Shown one piece after another: positions 56,736-64,000 of a stretch of 64,000 nt of DNA. The stretch is taken from contig JAEUMR010000055.1 of assembly GCA_016791385.1 (NCBI GenBank), positions 111,990 to 175,989 of the forward strand, in the 5' to 3' direction. The notes under the pieces were generated by a model. It saw only the letters and a program-made list of their open reading frames with translations. It was not told the origin of the DNA and did no database searches. A program made the translations under genes and the position numbers. Within the stretch, counting starts at the first letter, position 1; every line of letters begins with the position of its first letter. This DNA is from Hyphomonadaceae bacterium (GTDB taxonomy: Bacteria; Pseudomonadota; Alphaproteobacteria; Caulobacterales; Aquidulcibacteraceae).

Positions 56736-58412
56736 TTAGATGCGCATAACCGTCACGTCGACCAGCGGACGCTTGCGCCATATGCGCTCAGCTGCTTTTC
56801 GCACCGCCCGGACCAGCGCGCCTTCCACGGCGTCATCGTCCTCGCGATCGCCTTGATTGAGCTTGGAGAAGGCGCCGCGGGCGGCGTCCTCCAGCTGCTC
56901 AATGGCCAGCTCCATCTCCTCCTCGTCCTCGCCAGGCAAGCCCCGGACGGAGGCTGTGGGCCCGCCGATCAGGGTGTTCTTGGCATTGAGGACGAGCGAG
57001 AGATTGACCGCGCCCTCGGCGGCCAGCCTCCGGCGGTCGCGTAACGCCTCGTCCTCGGCGTGCACCACGGAGGCCCCGTCGACATAGAGCCGGCCCGCCG
57101 GGACCTCATCGATCACAGCGGCAGGGCCCGGGGCCAAACGGATGAGGTCGCCATTGTTCGGCGCCAGCGCTTCCGGCACCTGCAGTTCGAGCGCGAGCTT
57201 CATGTGCTCGCGGATGTGCCGCTTCTCGCCGTGCACCGGCACCGCAATGCGCGGCCGCGCCCATTGGTACATCTGCTTCAGCTCATCCCGCGCGGGGTGG
57301 CCGGAGACGTGGATGAAATGGTCGTCCGCCGTGATCACATCCACGCCGCGCTCGAGCAGATGGTTGTAGAGATCGTGGATCGCGGACTCGTTGCCCGGAA
57401 TGACGCGCGAGGAAAAAATCACCGTGTCGCCATCACGCAGCACCACGTTGCGATGCTCGCCGCGGGCGATGCGGGAGAGCGCGGCACGCGGCTCGCCCTG
57501 ACTGCCGGTACAGAGATAAAGCACGTTCTCCGGTGCGAGATCGACCGCATCGTCTTCGTCGATGATCGCCGGCGCATCCTGCAACAGGCCCACGCCTTTA
57601 GCCGCGTTGTAGATGCGGTGCATCGAGCGGCCCACCAGGCAAGGCGTGCGGCCCGCAGCGCGGGCGGCGTACAACGCCGTCTCGACGCGTGCGACGTTGG
57701 AGGCAAAGGCCGTCACCGCCACCTTGCCCGTGCAGCGCCCGATCACGTCGGTCAGCTTCTCGCGTACATCCGCTTCTGACCCCGCCGCGCCCTCAACGAA
57801 CACGTTGGTGCTGTCGCACACCATCGCCAGCACGCCCTCTTCGGCCATCGCCCGCAACTTGGCCTCATCAGTGGTCTCGCCGATCAGCGGGTCGGGATCG
57901 ATTTTCCAATCGCCGGTGTGCCAGACAAGGCCGAGCGGGGTGCGGATAGCGAGGCCATTCGGCTCTGGGATCGAGTGTGTCAGCGTCACGAACTCGATCT
58001 CGAACGGGCCGAGCGTCAGCCCGCCCTTCAGCGGGATTTCCGTGAGCGGCACCTTCTCAAGAAGTCCCTGTTCGCGCAGCTTTTCGCGCACCAGCGCCGC
58101 GGTGAACGGGGTCGCGTAGACAGGCGCTTTCAGCCGCGGCCAAAGCCAGCCGAGCGCCCCGATATGATCCTCATGCGCGTGCGTCAGCACGATGCCGAGG
58201 ATGTCCTCGCGCAACTCTTCAAGATAGCTCGGGTCCGGCAGCACCAGTTCAACGCCCGGCACCTGGTCTTCGCGGCCGAAGGTGACGCCGATATCGACGA
58301 CGATCCACTTGCGCTCGTCCGGGGGCCCAAAGCCATAGGCGTTGAGGTTCATCCCGATCTCGCCAGAGCCGCCGAGCGGGAGAAACACCAGTTCGTCGCC
58401 GTCAGAGGACAT
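56736..58412 (-). CDS. rnj: Ribonuclease J
   Basis: A 558-residue metallo-beta-lactamase/beta-CASP ribonuclease with endo- and 5'-exonuclease activity in RNA maturation and decay. The zinc motif HAHEDH is at residues 78-83. The N-terminal LVFLPLGGSGEIGMNLNAYG and the beta-CASP run LCTGSQGEPRAALSRIA are clear, and VSGHPARDELKQMYQWARP is near residue 370. The C-terminal domain ends VDVTVMRI. ATG at 58412 overlaps the coaX stop (TGATG). Confidence 0.96.
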   Translation of the reverse strand: MSSDGDELVFLPLGGSGEIGMNLNAYGFGPPDERKWIVVDIGVTFGREDQVPGVELVLPDPSYLEELREDILGIVLTHAHEDHIGALGWLWPRLKAPVYATPFTAALVREKLREQGLLEKVPLTEIPLKGGLTLGPFEIEFVTLTHSIPEPNGLAIRTPLGLVWHTGDWKIDPDPLIGETTDEAKLRAMAEEGVLAMVCDSTNVFVEGAAGSEADVREKLTDVIGRCTGKVAVTAFASNVARVETALYAARAAGRTPCLVGRSMHRIYNAAKGVGLLQDAPAIIDEDDAVDLAPENVLYLCTGSQGEPRAALSRIARGEHRNVVLRDGDTVIFSSRVIPGNESAIHDLYNHLLERGVDVITADDHFIHVSGHPARDELKQMYQWARPRIAVPVHGEKRHIREHMKLALELQVPEALAPNNGDLIRLAPGPAAVIDEVPAGRLYVDGASVVHAEDEALRDRRRLAAEGAVNLSLVLNAKNTLIGGPTASVRGLPGEDEEEMELAIEQLEDAARGAFSKLNQGDREDDDAVEGALVRAVRKAAERIWRKRPLVDVTVMRI

Positions 58413-59188
58413 CACAGCGCGCCGCCGTTGCGCCGGAAGATTTCAAGCAGGCCGCGCGAAGTCAGGTCCTGATCCCAATGATCGACGGTCGAGAACGAGC
58501 CTTCGAACAGTGAGGCGACGCCACCGGTGGCGATCGTCTTCATCGGCGCGCCGTACTCCGCCTTTATCCGCCGGACCAAGCCCTCGATCATATCGATCGA
58601 TCCCCAGTAAATACCCGATTGCATCGCGCTTACAGTGTCCTTGCCAATAACGCGGCCAGGGTCGCGAATTTCCACGCGCGGCAGCCGCGCTGCCGCATCA
58701 TGCAACGCCTGCAGTGAGAGATTGATCCCCGGCAGAATGATGCCGCCTTCGAAAGCGCCGTCGGCGCCGACGATGTCGAACGTCGTTGCCGTGCCGCTGT
58801 CGATCACGATCGCGGGGCCGCCATAGGTGATGTAGGCGCCGACGGCGTTGACCAGGCGGTCGGCGCCCGCTTCCGCCGGCTTATCGATGCGCACGTCGAT
58901 GCCGAGCTTCAACCCGTCTTCGCCAATCACCATCGGCTCGGCGCCGACATAGCGGCGCGAGAGATTGCGCAGATTGAACAGCGCCTGTGGCACGACGGTT
59001 GAGATGATGCAGTCGGTGACGTTCTCGAAACTGAGGTCCGCCATCGCCATGATCTGAGAAAGCCACGGCGCATATTCGTCCGCGGTGCGGGTGGTCTGCG
59101 TCGATGCGCGCCACTGCGCCCGCCAGGACGCCCCATCCCAGATGGCGAACTTGGTGTTGGTGTTGCCGACGTCGATAGCAAGAAGCAT
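58412..59188 (-). CDS. coaX: Type III pantothenate kinase
   Basis: A 258-residue ASKHA-fold kinase that phosphorylates pantothenate, the first step of coenzyme A synthesis. The phosphate loop is [14 protein letters not shown], the pantothenate site is [15 protein letters not shown], and the second adenosine loop is [21 protein letters not shown] at 59188 is the family start, 4 nt after the birA stop; the frame extends to 59218. Confidence 0.96.
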   Translation of the reverse strand: MLLAIDVGNTNTKFAIWDGASWRAQWRASTQTTRTADEYAPWLSQIMAMADLSFENVTDCIISTVVPQALFNLRNLSRRYVGAEPMVIGEDGLKLGIDVRIDKPAEAGADRLVNAVGAYITYGGPAIVIDSGTATTFDIVGADGAFEGGIILPGINLSLQALHDAAARLPRVEIRDPGRVIGKDTVSAMQSGIYWGSIDMIEGLVRRIKAEYGAPMKTIATGGVASLFEGSFSTVDHWDQDLTSRGLLEIFRRNGGAL

Positions 59189-59192
59189 GGGA

Positions 59193-59948
59193 TCAGGCCG
59201 CGCTAGGAAAGAAAACATCGCCGGCCGAGATCAGGCGGCGGCCGGTGAGCGTGTCGAGTTCGAGTTCGCCGCGCGGCGACAAACCGGCGAACGTGCCGGC
59301 AAGGCCCTCGGCGCCCTGGTGCACGCGTGCATCTTGCCCGAGCCCGTGCGCGCGCGCGAGCCAAGCTTGCCGCAGGGGCTCAAAGCCCTCCGCGCCCAGA
59401 CGCGCCGCCCAGGTTTCGAGCCTTGGCCGCAGCGCTTCAAAGAGGATCTGCGCCGAGGGCTGATCGGCCACCGCCGGTAACTCGGCGTGCAGCGATGTCG
59501 TTGGTTGGTCGATCGCCGCAGGCGCACCGGCGACGTTGACGCCGAAGGCGAGCGCCGCCCAAGGCGCCCCGCCGAGGCCAGCGCCGCTATCTATCAGAAT
59601 CCCCGCTACCTTCGCCCCGCCGATCAGCACATCGTTGGGCCACTTCAGAGTCACGGCGCGCTTGGCGCCAAAAGTTTCCAATGTCTCGGCGATTGCCAGC
59701 CCCGCGGCGAAGCCAAGCAACGCGATCTCGGCAGGCGGACGTGTCGGCGCGAACAGATATGTGGCCAGCAGGTTGCCCTCGATGGTGACCCACGAGCGCC
59801 CGCGCCGGCCGCGGCCTGCGCTCTGGCGCTTGGCGATCAGCCACACTGGGCCGAGTTCGCCCCGCTCGGCGCGGCGGCGCGCCTCCAGCATGGTGGAGTC
59901 GATCTCATCGAAAACTTCGACCGGCGCGCGCCCGTCGATCATCGACAC
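59193..59948 (-). CDS. birA: Biotin-protein ligase (BirA, no DNA-binding domain)
   Basis: A 251-residue group I ligase that biotinylates carboxylase subunits. The biotinyl-AMP loop is [19 protein letters not shown] and the active lysine motif is [18 protein letters not shown]. No N-terminal helix-turn-helix is present, so it is not a repressor. GTG at 59948 has AGGA at good spacing and overlaps the nuoN tail region; ATG at 59942 is an alternative. Confidence 0.93.
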   Translation of the reverse strand: MSMIDGRAPVEVFDEIDSTMLEARRRAERGELGPVWLIAKRQSAGRGRRGRSWVTIEGNLLATYLFAPTRPPAEIALLGFAAGLAIAETLETFGAKRAVTLKWPNDVLIGGAKVAGILIDSGAGLGGAPWAALAFGVNVAGAPAAIDQPTTSLHAELPAVADQPSAQILFEALRPRLETWAARLGAEGFEPLRQAWLARAHGLGQDARVHQGAEGLAGTFAGLSPRGELELDTLTGRRLISAGDVFFPSAA

Positions 59949-59956
59949 CCGCTTTC

Positions 59957-61411
59957 CTAGAAGCTGATCCTCACGGCTGTTTCGGCCCAGTCTTGGATCA
60001 GACCAAGCAGCAACACCAGGACGGGGAACGTCAATGCAGCCGCGACAGTGGCGGTGAGCATGGTCGTGCCGCTCGGCGACTGCAATTGCGGCGCGGGCGC
60101 GGCAAACCAGATCGAGGCCAGCAGCCGCAGATAGTACGCGGCAGCCACAACCGCAGCGACACCGCCGACGACAGCGAACCAAATGAGCCCCGCGTCGACC
60201 GCCGCCCGGAACACCAACAGCTTCCCGATAAAGCCCGCGAACGGAGGGATGCCGGCGATGGAGAAGAGCAGCATCGTAAACAGCGCGGCCATCCAAGGCC
60301 GCTTCTGCGCAAGCCCGGCCAGATCGCCCACCGTCTCCGCTGGCGCGCCTTCCCGGCGCATAGCGAGGATGAGCGCGAAGATGCCGATCGTCGCTGGCAG
60401 GTAGAGCGCCAGGTAAATGAGCGTCGCGCTCGGGCCCTGCGCCGTGCCGCTGGCGATGCCCATCAGGGCAAAGCCCATATTGCCGATGGAAGAATACGCC
60501 ATCAGCCGCTTCAGGTTGGTTTGCAGCAACGCGGCGAATGAGCCCCACACCATCGAGATGACGGAGAGCGCAATCACGACCTGCTGCCACTGCATGCGCA
60601 TGTCGGCGAACGGATCGTAGAGCACCCGCGCCATCAGCGCGACGGCGGCGACCTTGGGCGCGGCGGCGAAGAAGGCCGTCACCGGCGTTGGCGCGCCCTC
60701 GTAGACGTCAGGCGTCCACATATGGAACGGCGCCGCCGACATCTTGAAACCGATCGCGCAGAGCAACAGCACCAGGCCGAACATCAGCCCGACACCGCCT
60801 GCGCCTTCCGAAACCGCAGCGCCGATCGCGTCGAAGCGGATCGAACCGGTGAAGCCATAGATGAAAGAGGCGCCGAACAAGAGGATGCCCGACGAGATCG
60901 CGCTCAGCACGAAATACTTGAGGCCAGCTTCCGACGAACGCACGTCGTCGCGCCGCCAAGCGGCCAGCACGTAGCTGGCGAGGCTCTGCAACTCGACGCC
61001 GACATAGAGGCTGATCAGATCCTGCGCCGACACCATCACGAACATGCCGAGCGTCGAGAGCACGATCAGCACTGGATATTCGAAGCGCCGCTCACGTGTG
61101 CGCAAGAAATGGTCGGCGCCGATGATCAGAGTCGCCGCCGCCGAGAACGCGATCAGCGCCTTGGCGAAGACCGCCACCCCATCAACCACCATCGCGCCCT
61201 GAAACAGCGCCACTGGCGCCACCGGGCTGTGCGAAATCGCCAGCGCGCCAGCGCCGACAAGCGCTGCAACGCCGAGCGCGGACAGCCAGCCGAACGCCCG
61301 TTCGCTCGACCAGGCCCCGAGCACAACGGCGGCGAGCGCAAAGCCTGCAAGCAGCAACTCGGGCCAAGCATGGCCGTAGCTGGCGTTGAAATCCTGGAGC
61401 GGAGAGATCAT
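59957..61411 (-). CDS. nuoN: NADH-quinone oxidoreductase subunit N
   Basis: A 484-residue polytopic subunit with about 14 TM helices, part of the proton-pumping arm of complex I. The antiporter-like core includes [21 protein letters not shown] with the key glutamate, and [34 protein letters not shown] with the pumping lysine. Its ATG overlaps the nuoM stop (ATGA, 61408-61411). Confidence 0.97.
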   Translation of the reverse strand: MISPLQDFNASYGHAWPELLLAGFALAAVVLGAWSSERAFGWLSALGVAALVGAGALAISHSPVAPVALFQGAMVVDGVAVFAKALIAFSAAATLIIGADHFLRTRERRFEYPVLIVLSTLGMFVMVSAQDLISLYVGVELQSLASYVLAAWRRDDVRSSEAGLKYFVLSAISSGILLFGASFIYGFTGSIRFDAIGAAVSEGAGGVGLMFGLVLLLCAIGFKMSAAPFHMWTPDVYEGAPTPVTAFFAAAPKVAAVALMARVLYDPFADMRMQWQQVVIALSVISMVWGSFAALLQTNLKRLMAYSSIGNMGFALMGIASGTAQGPSATLIYLALYLPATIGIFALILAMRREGAPAETVGDLAGLAQKRPWMAALFTMLLFSIAGIPPFAGFIGKLLVFRAAVDAGLIWFAVVGGVAAVVAAAYYLRLLASIWFAAPAPQLQSPSGTTMLTATVAAALTFPVLVLLLGLIQDWAETAVRISF

Positions 61412-62919
61412 GGCGCAACTCCGCTGAAGGCCGCCGCAATCGCTTCAGCCGACGGGGCGGTGAAATCGAGCACATGCGCAGGCGCGAGGCCCATGATCAA
61501 AGTGGCGATCACCAGCGGGATGAACGTGATCCATTCGCGGGCATCGAGATCGCCGATGCCGTCGAGCTTCGGGTTCTCGATCACGCCGAGCGCGACCTTG
61601 CGATAGAGCGTCAACGCGTACGCAGCCGAGAAGATAACGCCGAGCGCAGCGCCCGCCGCGACCCAGGCATTGACCTGGAACGTGCCCACCATGGTCAGGA
61701 TTTCGCCCGGAAAGCCACTGGTTCCCGGCAGACCGACATTGCCCATGGTGAAAAGCAGGAAGATCGCCGCGTAAACCGGCATCCGGTTCACCAGACCGCC
61801 GTAGAAGGCGATCTCGCGCGTGTGCATGCGGTCATAGACGACGCCGACACAGAGGAAGAGCGCGCCGGAAATCACGCCGTGTGACAGCATCTGGAAGATC
61901 GCGCCCTGGATGCCCTGCATCGTGCCGGCGAAGATGCCCATGGTGACGAAGCCCATGTGCGCAACCGACGAATAGGCGATCAGCTTCTTCATATCGAGTT
62001 GGCGGAACGCCACCAGCGAGGCCCAGACGATCGCGATCACCGAGAGCGCGAACACCAGCGGCTGGAAGAAGTGCGAGGCGTCCGGGAACATCGGCAGCGA
62101 GAAGCGCAGGAAGCCATAGCCGCCCATCTTCAACAGGATCGCCGCCAGCACGACCGACGCCGCCGTCGGCGCTTCGACGTGCGCGTCCGGCAGCCACGTA
62201 TGCACAGGCCACATCGGCATCTTCACCGCGAACGAAGCGAAGAAGGCCAGCCAGAGCCATATCTGAAGGTTCGGATCGAAGCCGGTGTTACGCGCGTATG
62301 CGGTCAATTCCTCGATGCTGCTCGTTCCCGCGATCGAAATCATCGCCACGATCGCCACCAGCATCAGCAGCGAGCCGAGCAAGGTGTAGAGGAAGAATTT
62401 GAACGCCGCGTAGACGCGCCGCTCGCCACCCCACACCCCGATCAGGATGAACATCGGGATGAGGCCGCCTTCGAAGAAGACGTAGAAGAGGATGATGTCC
62501 TGCGCACAGAAGACGCCGATCATCAGCGTCTCCAGCAGCAGGAACAGCACCATGTAGCTGGCGACCTGCTTCTTGATGCCCCAGCTCGCCAGGATGCAGA
62601 GCGGGGTCAGGAACGTGGTCAGCAGGATCAGCGCCATCGCCAGCTGATCGACGCCCATCCGATAGGCGGCGCCAAACGCCCACGGCACGTTCTCGACCAG
62701 CTGATAACCCGGCGCGGCCGGATCGAACGCAGCGAAGGCGAACAGCGAGGCGATGAAGGTGGCGATGGTGATGATCAGAGTGATCAGCCGTACGCCCTGA
62801 TCGAAACCCGGATTGTCGCCGCGCAGGCTCGCGCGCGCGGCCAACACCCAGAGCGCGCCCGCTGTCGGCAGGAACGTGGTGATGGAAAGCAAGGGCCAGC
62901 CGGCCAACATCTCGGTCAT
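61408..62919 (-). CDS. nuoM: NADH-quinone oxidoreductase subunit M
   Basis: A 503-residue antiporter-like membrane subunit of complex [22 protein letters not shown] holds the conserved glutamate, and [38 protein letters not shown] the conserved lysines. Order nuoL-nuoM-nuoN is conserved. Overlaps nuoL by ATGA (62916-62919). Confidence 0.97.
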   Translation of the reverse strand: MTEMLAGWPLLSITTFLPTAGALWVLAARASLRGDNPGFDQGVRLITLIITIATFIASLFAFAAFDPAAPGYQLVENVPWAFGAAYRMGVDQLAMALILLTTFLTPLCILASWGIKKQVASYMVLFLLLETLMIGVFCAQDIILFYVFFEGGLIPMFILIGVWGGERRVYAAFKFFLYTLLGSLLMLVAIVAMISIAGTSSIEELTAYARNTGFDPNLQIWLWLAFFASFAVKMPMWPVHTWLPDAHVEAPTAASVVLAAILLKMGGYGFLRFSLPMFPDASHFFQPLVFALSVIAIVWASLVAFRQLDMKKLIAYSSVAHMGFVTMGIFAGTMQGIQGAIFQMLSHGVISGALFLCVGVVYDRMHTREIAFYGGLVNRMPVYAAIFLLFTMGNVGLPGTSGFPGEILTMVGTFQVNAWVAAGAALGVIFSAAYALTLYRKVALGVIENPKLDGIGDLDAREWITFIPLVIATLIMGLAPAHVLDFTAPSAEAIAAAFSGVAP

Positions 62920-64000
62920 CGCCCGCCCCCGATGCCGGCATAGATGGCGTAGGCGCCGAAGGCGACCGCAGCGATCAGCATGATGAAGCTATAATGATAG
63001 ACAAAACCGGTCTGCACGCGCTTCAGCCCGCGAGACAGCACGCGCGAGGTGAGCGCCACCCCGTCCGGCCCCAGGCCGTCGATCATGCGCCGGTCGCCGA
63101 CTTTCCAGAACAGATCGCCCAGCGCCCGCGCGCCCTTGACGAAGATGAAGTTATAAAGCTCGTCGAAGTACCATTTGTTGTACAGGAAGGCCCAGACCGG
63201 CCCCTTCGCCATCGCCTTCGCCGCGCCCGGCTTCCAGAGATAGAATAAAACGGCCAAGACGAAGCCCGTCAGCGTCACAGTCAGCGGCGCCCAGATCACC
63301 CATGCTGGCAGCTCGTGGTGGCCCTCATGGGCCAACGGGAACACATCGTTCCAGAAGCCTTCGGCATGACCGCCGAGGAAGAACGGCGCGAACACCACCC
63401 CAGCGAGCACCGCGCCGGCGGCCAGCACGAACAGCGGCGCCAACATCACCCACGGCGATTCATGCGCGGGCGCTGATCCATCCGCTGGCGCCGCGTGGTG
63501 ATCGTCATGACCGTGCGCGTCATGCGCGGCATGGCTGTGATCGTCGTGGTGCGCATCGGGATTGCCGCGGAACTTGCCTTCGAAGGTCATGAAGGCAAGG
63601 CGCCAGGAATAGAAGCTGGTCAGCAGCGCGGCGGTGACGCCGCACCAGAACGCGAATTGCGCGCCCATCGCATGCGAAGCGTAGGCGGACTCGATGATGG
63701 CGTCCTTCGAGTAGAAGCCGGCGAAGCCGCCAAGGCCCGGAATGCCAAAGCCGATCAGCGCCAGCGTGCCGATCGTCATCATCGCCCAGGTGATCGGCAT
63801 CGGCTTCCGCACACCACCCATGTAGCGCATGTCTTGCTCGTGATGCAGGCCGTGGATCACCGAGCCAGCGCCGAGGAACAGCAGCGCCTTGAAGAAGGCG
63901 TGCGTGAACAGGTGGAACATCGCCGCGTTGTAGGCGCCCACGCCCGCCGCGAAGAACATGTAACCGAGCTGCGAGCAGGTTGAGTACGCAACGACGCGTT
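62916..64000 (-). CDS. nuoL: NADH-quinone oxidoreductase subunit L (partial, cut by window edge)
   Basis: The C-terminal 361 residues are visible; the frame stays open to the window end, with [23 protein letters not shown] at the edge. The antiporter-like helices continue into [22 protein letters not shown]. The His-rich insertion [20 protein letters not shown] (about nt 63490-63555) lies in a loop before the long amphipathic C-terminal helix region. NuoL is the distal proton-pumping subunit. Confidence 0.96.
   Translation of the reverse strand, partial: RVVAYSTCSQLGYMFFAAGVGAYNAAMFHLFTHAFFKALLFLGAGSVIHGLHHEQDMRYMGGVRKPMPITWAMMTIGTLALIGFGIPGLGGFAGFYSKDAIIESAYASHAMGAQFAFWCGVTAALLTSFYSWRLAFMTFEGKFRGNPDAHHDDHSHAAHDAHGHDDHHAAPADGSAPAHESPWVMLAPLFVLAAGAVLAGVVFAPFFLGGHAEGFWNDVFPLAHEGHHELPAWVIWAPLTVTLTGFVLAVLFYLWKPGAAKAMAKGPVWAFLYNKWYFDELYNFIFVKGARALGDLFWKVGDRRMIDGLGPDGVALTSRVLSRGLKRVQTGFVYHYSFIMLIAAVAFGAYAIYAGIGGGR

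Overview
This window is ordinary chromosomal DNA from a high-GC alphaproteobacterium, densely coding on both strands. No phage, insertion sequence, CRISPR array or rRNA operon was seen. Several gene orders are alphaproteobacterial hallmarks: nuoL-nuoM-nuoN-birA-coaX-rnj-mce-DUF1467-proS-lolC-lolD-dnaE, lysC-ptsP-...-prfA/prmC-DUF4167 opposite ubiG, tig-clpP-clpX-lon-hupB, and an iscR-led suf cluster. Together with a PII/glnA pair, ParE, RNase J and an NDUFS4-type complex I subunit, this suggests the Caulobacterales/Hyphomonadaceae neighbourhood. That placement is an inference from gene order and protein style; no search was run.

Layout. 1-6.8 kb: sdhE (cut by the window edge), recG, a DNA photolyase, a Cfa-type fatty-acid methyltransferase, a secreted DUF6134-like protein, a mercaptopyruvate sulfurtransferase and tRNA-Arg(UCU). 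6.8-14 kb: the protein quality-control block tig, clpP, clpX, lon, hupB, all on the minus strand, with an NDUFS4-like gene at its end and tRNA-Leu(UAG) at its head. 14-19 kb: a membrane protein, NAD(P)HX repair (nnr), a histidine phosphatase, then glnB-glnA with a clear intrinsic terminator. 19-26.9 kb: parE, a lipoprotein, a DEAD-box helicase, an aldehyde dehydrogenase, a diguanylate cyclase and an enoyl-CoA hydratase with a perfect 22-bp palindrome at its ribosome-binding region. 26.9-34.8 kb: an Fe-S cluster assembly operon on the minus strand (iscR, a NifS/IscS-like desulfurase, sufB, a lipoprotein, a small membrane protein, sufC, sufD, sufS, sufT, sufA, and a TfoX-N protein). Most of its genes overlap by ATGA or TGATG, and a near-consensus IscR type 1 operator lies upstream.

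34.8-46.3 kb: an alpha/beta hydrolase, DUF4167, prmC, an FkbM methyltransferase that splits prmC from prfA, an unknown gene, ispG, a RodZ-like protein, ptsP, lysC and ubiG. 46.3-64 kb: a pair of exported amidohydrolase-fold proteins, one of which has lost its metal-binding HxH, then dnaE, lolD, lolC, proS, DUF1467, mce, rnj, coaX, birA, nuoN, nuoM and partial nuoL in one co-directional run. The proS here is the archaeal/eukaryotic-type enzyme sitting at the usual alphaproteobacterial proS position.

The most interesting signals are the apparent in-place replacement of proS, the two uncharacterised envelope proteins translationally embedded in the suf operon, the FkbM gene breaking the prfA-prmC unit, the dead/live amidohydrolase pair, the palindrome at the enoyl-CoA hydratase, convergent genes that share a CTAG as both stop codons at three places, and a common C-terminal PAFLR tail on two RNA-linked proteins. 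No wholly new multi-gene defence or mobile system was seen.
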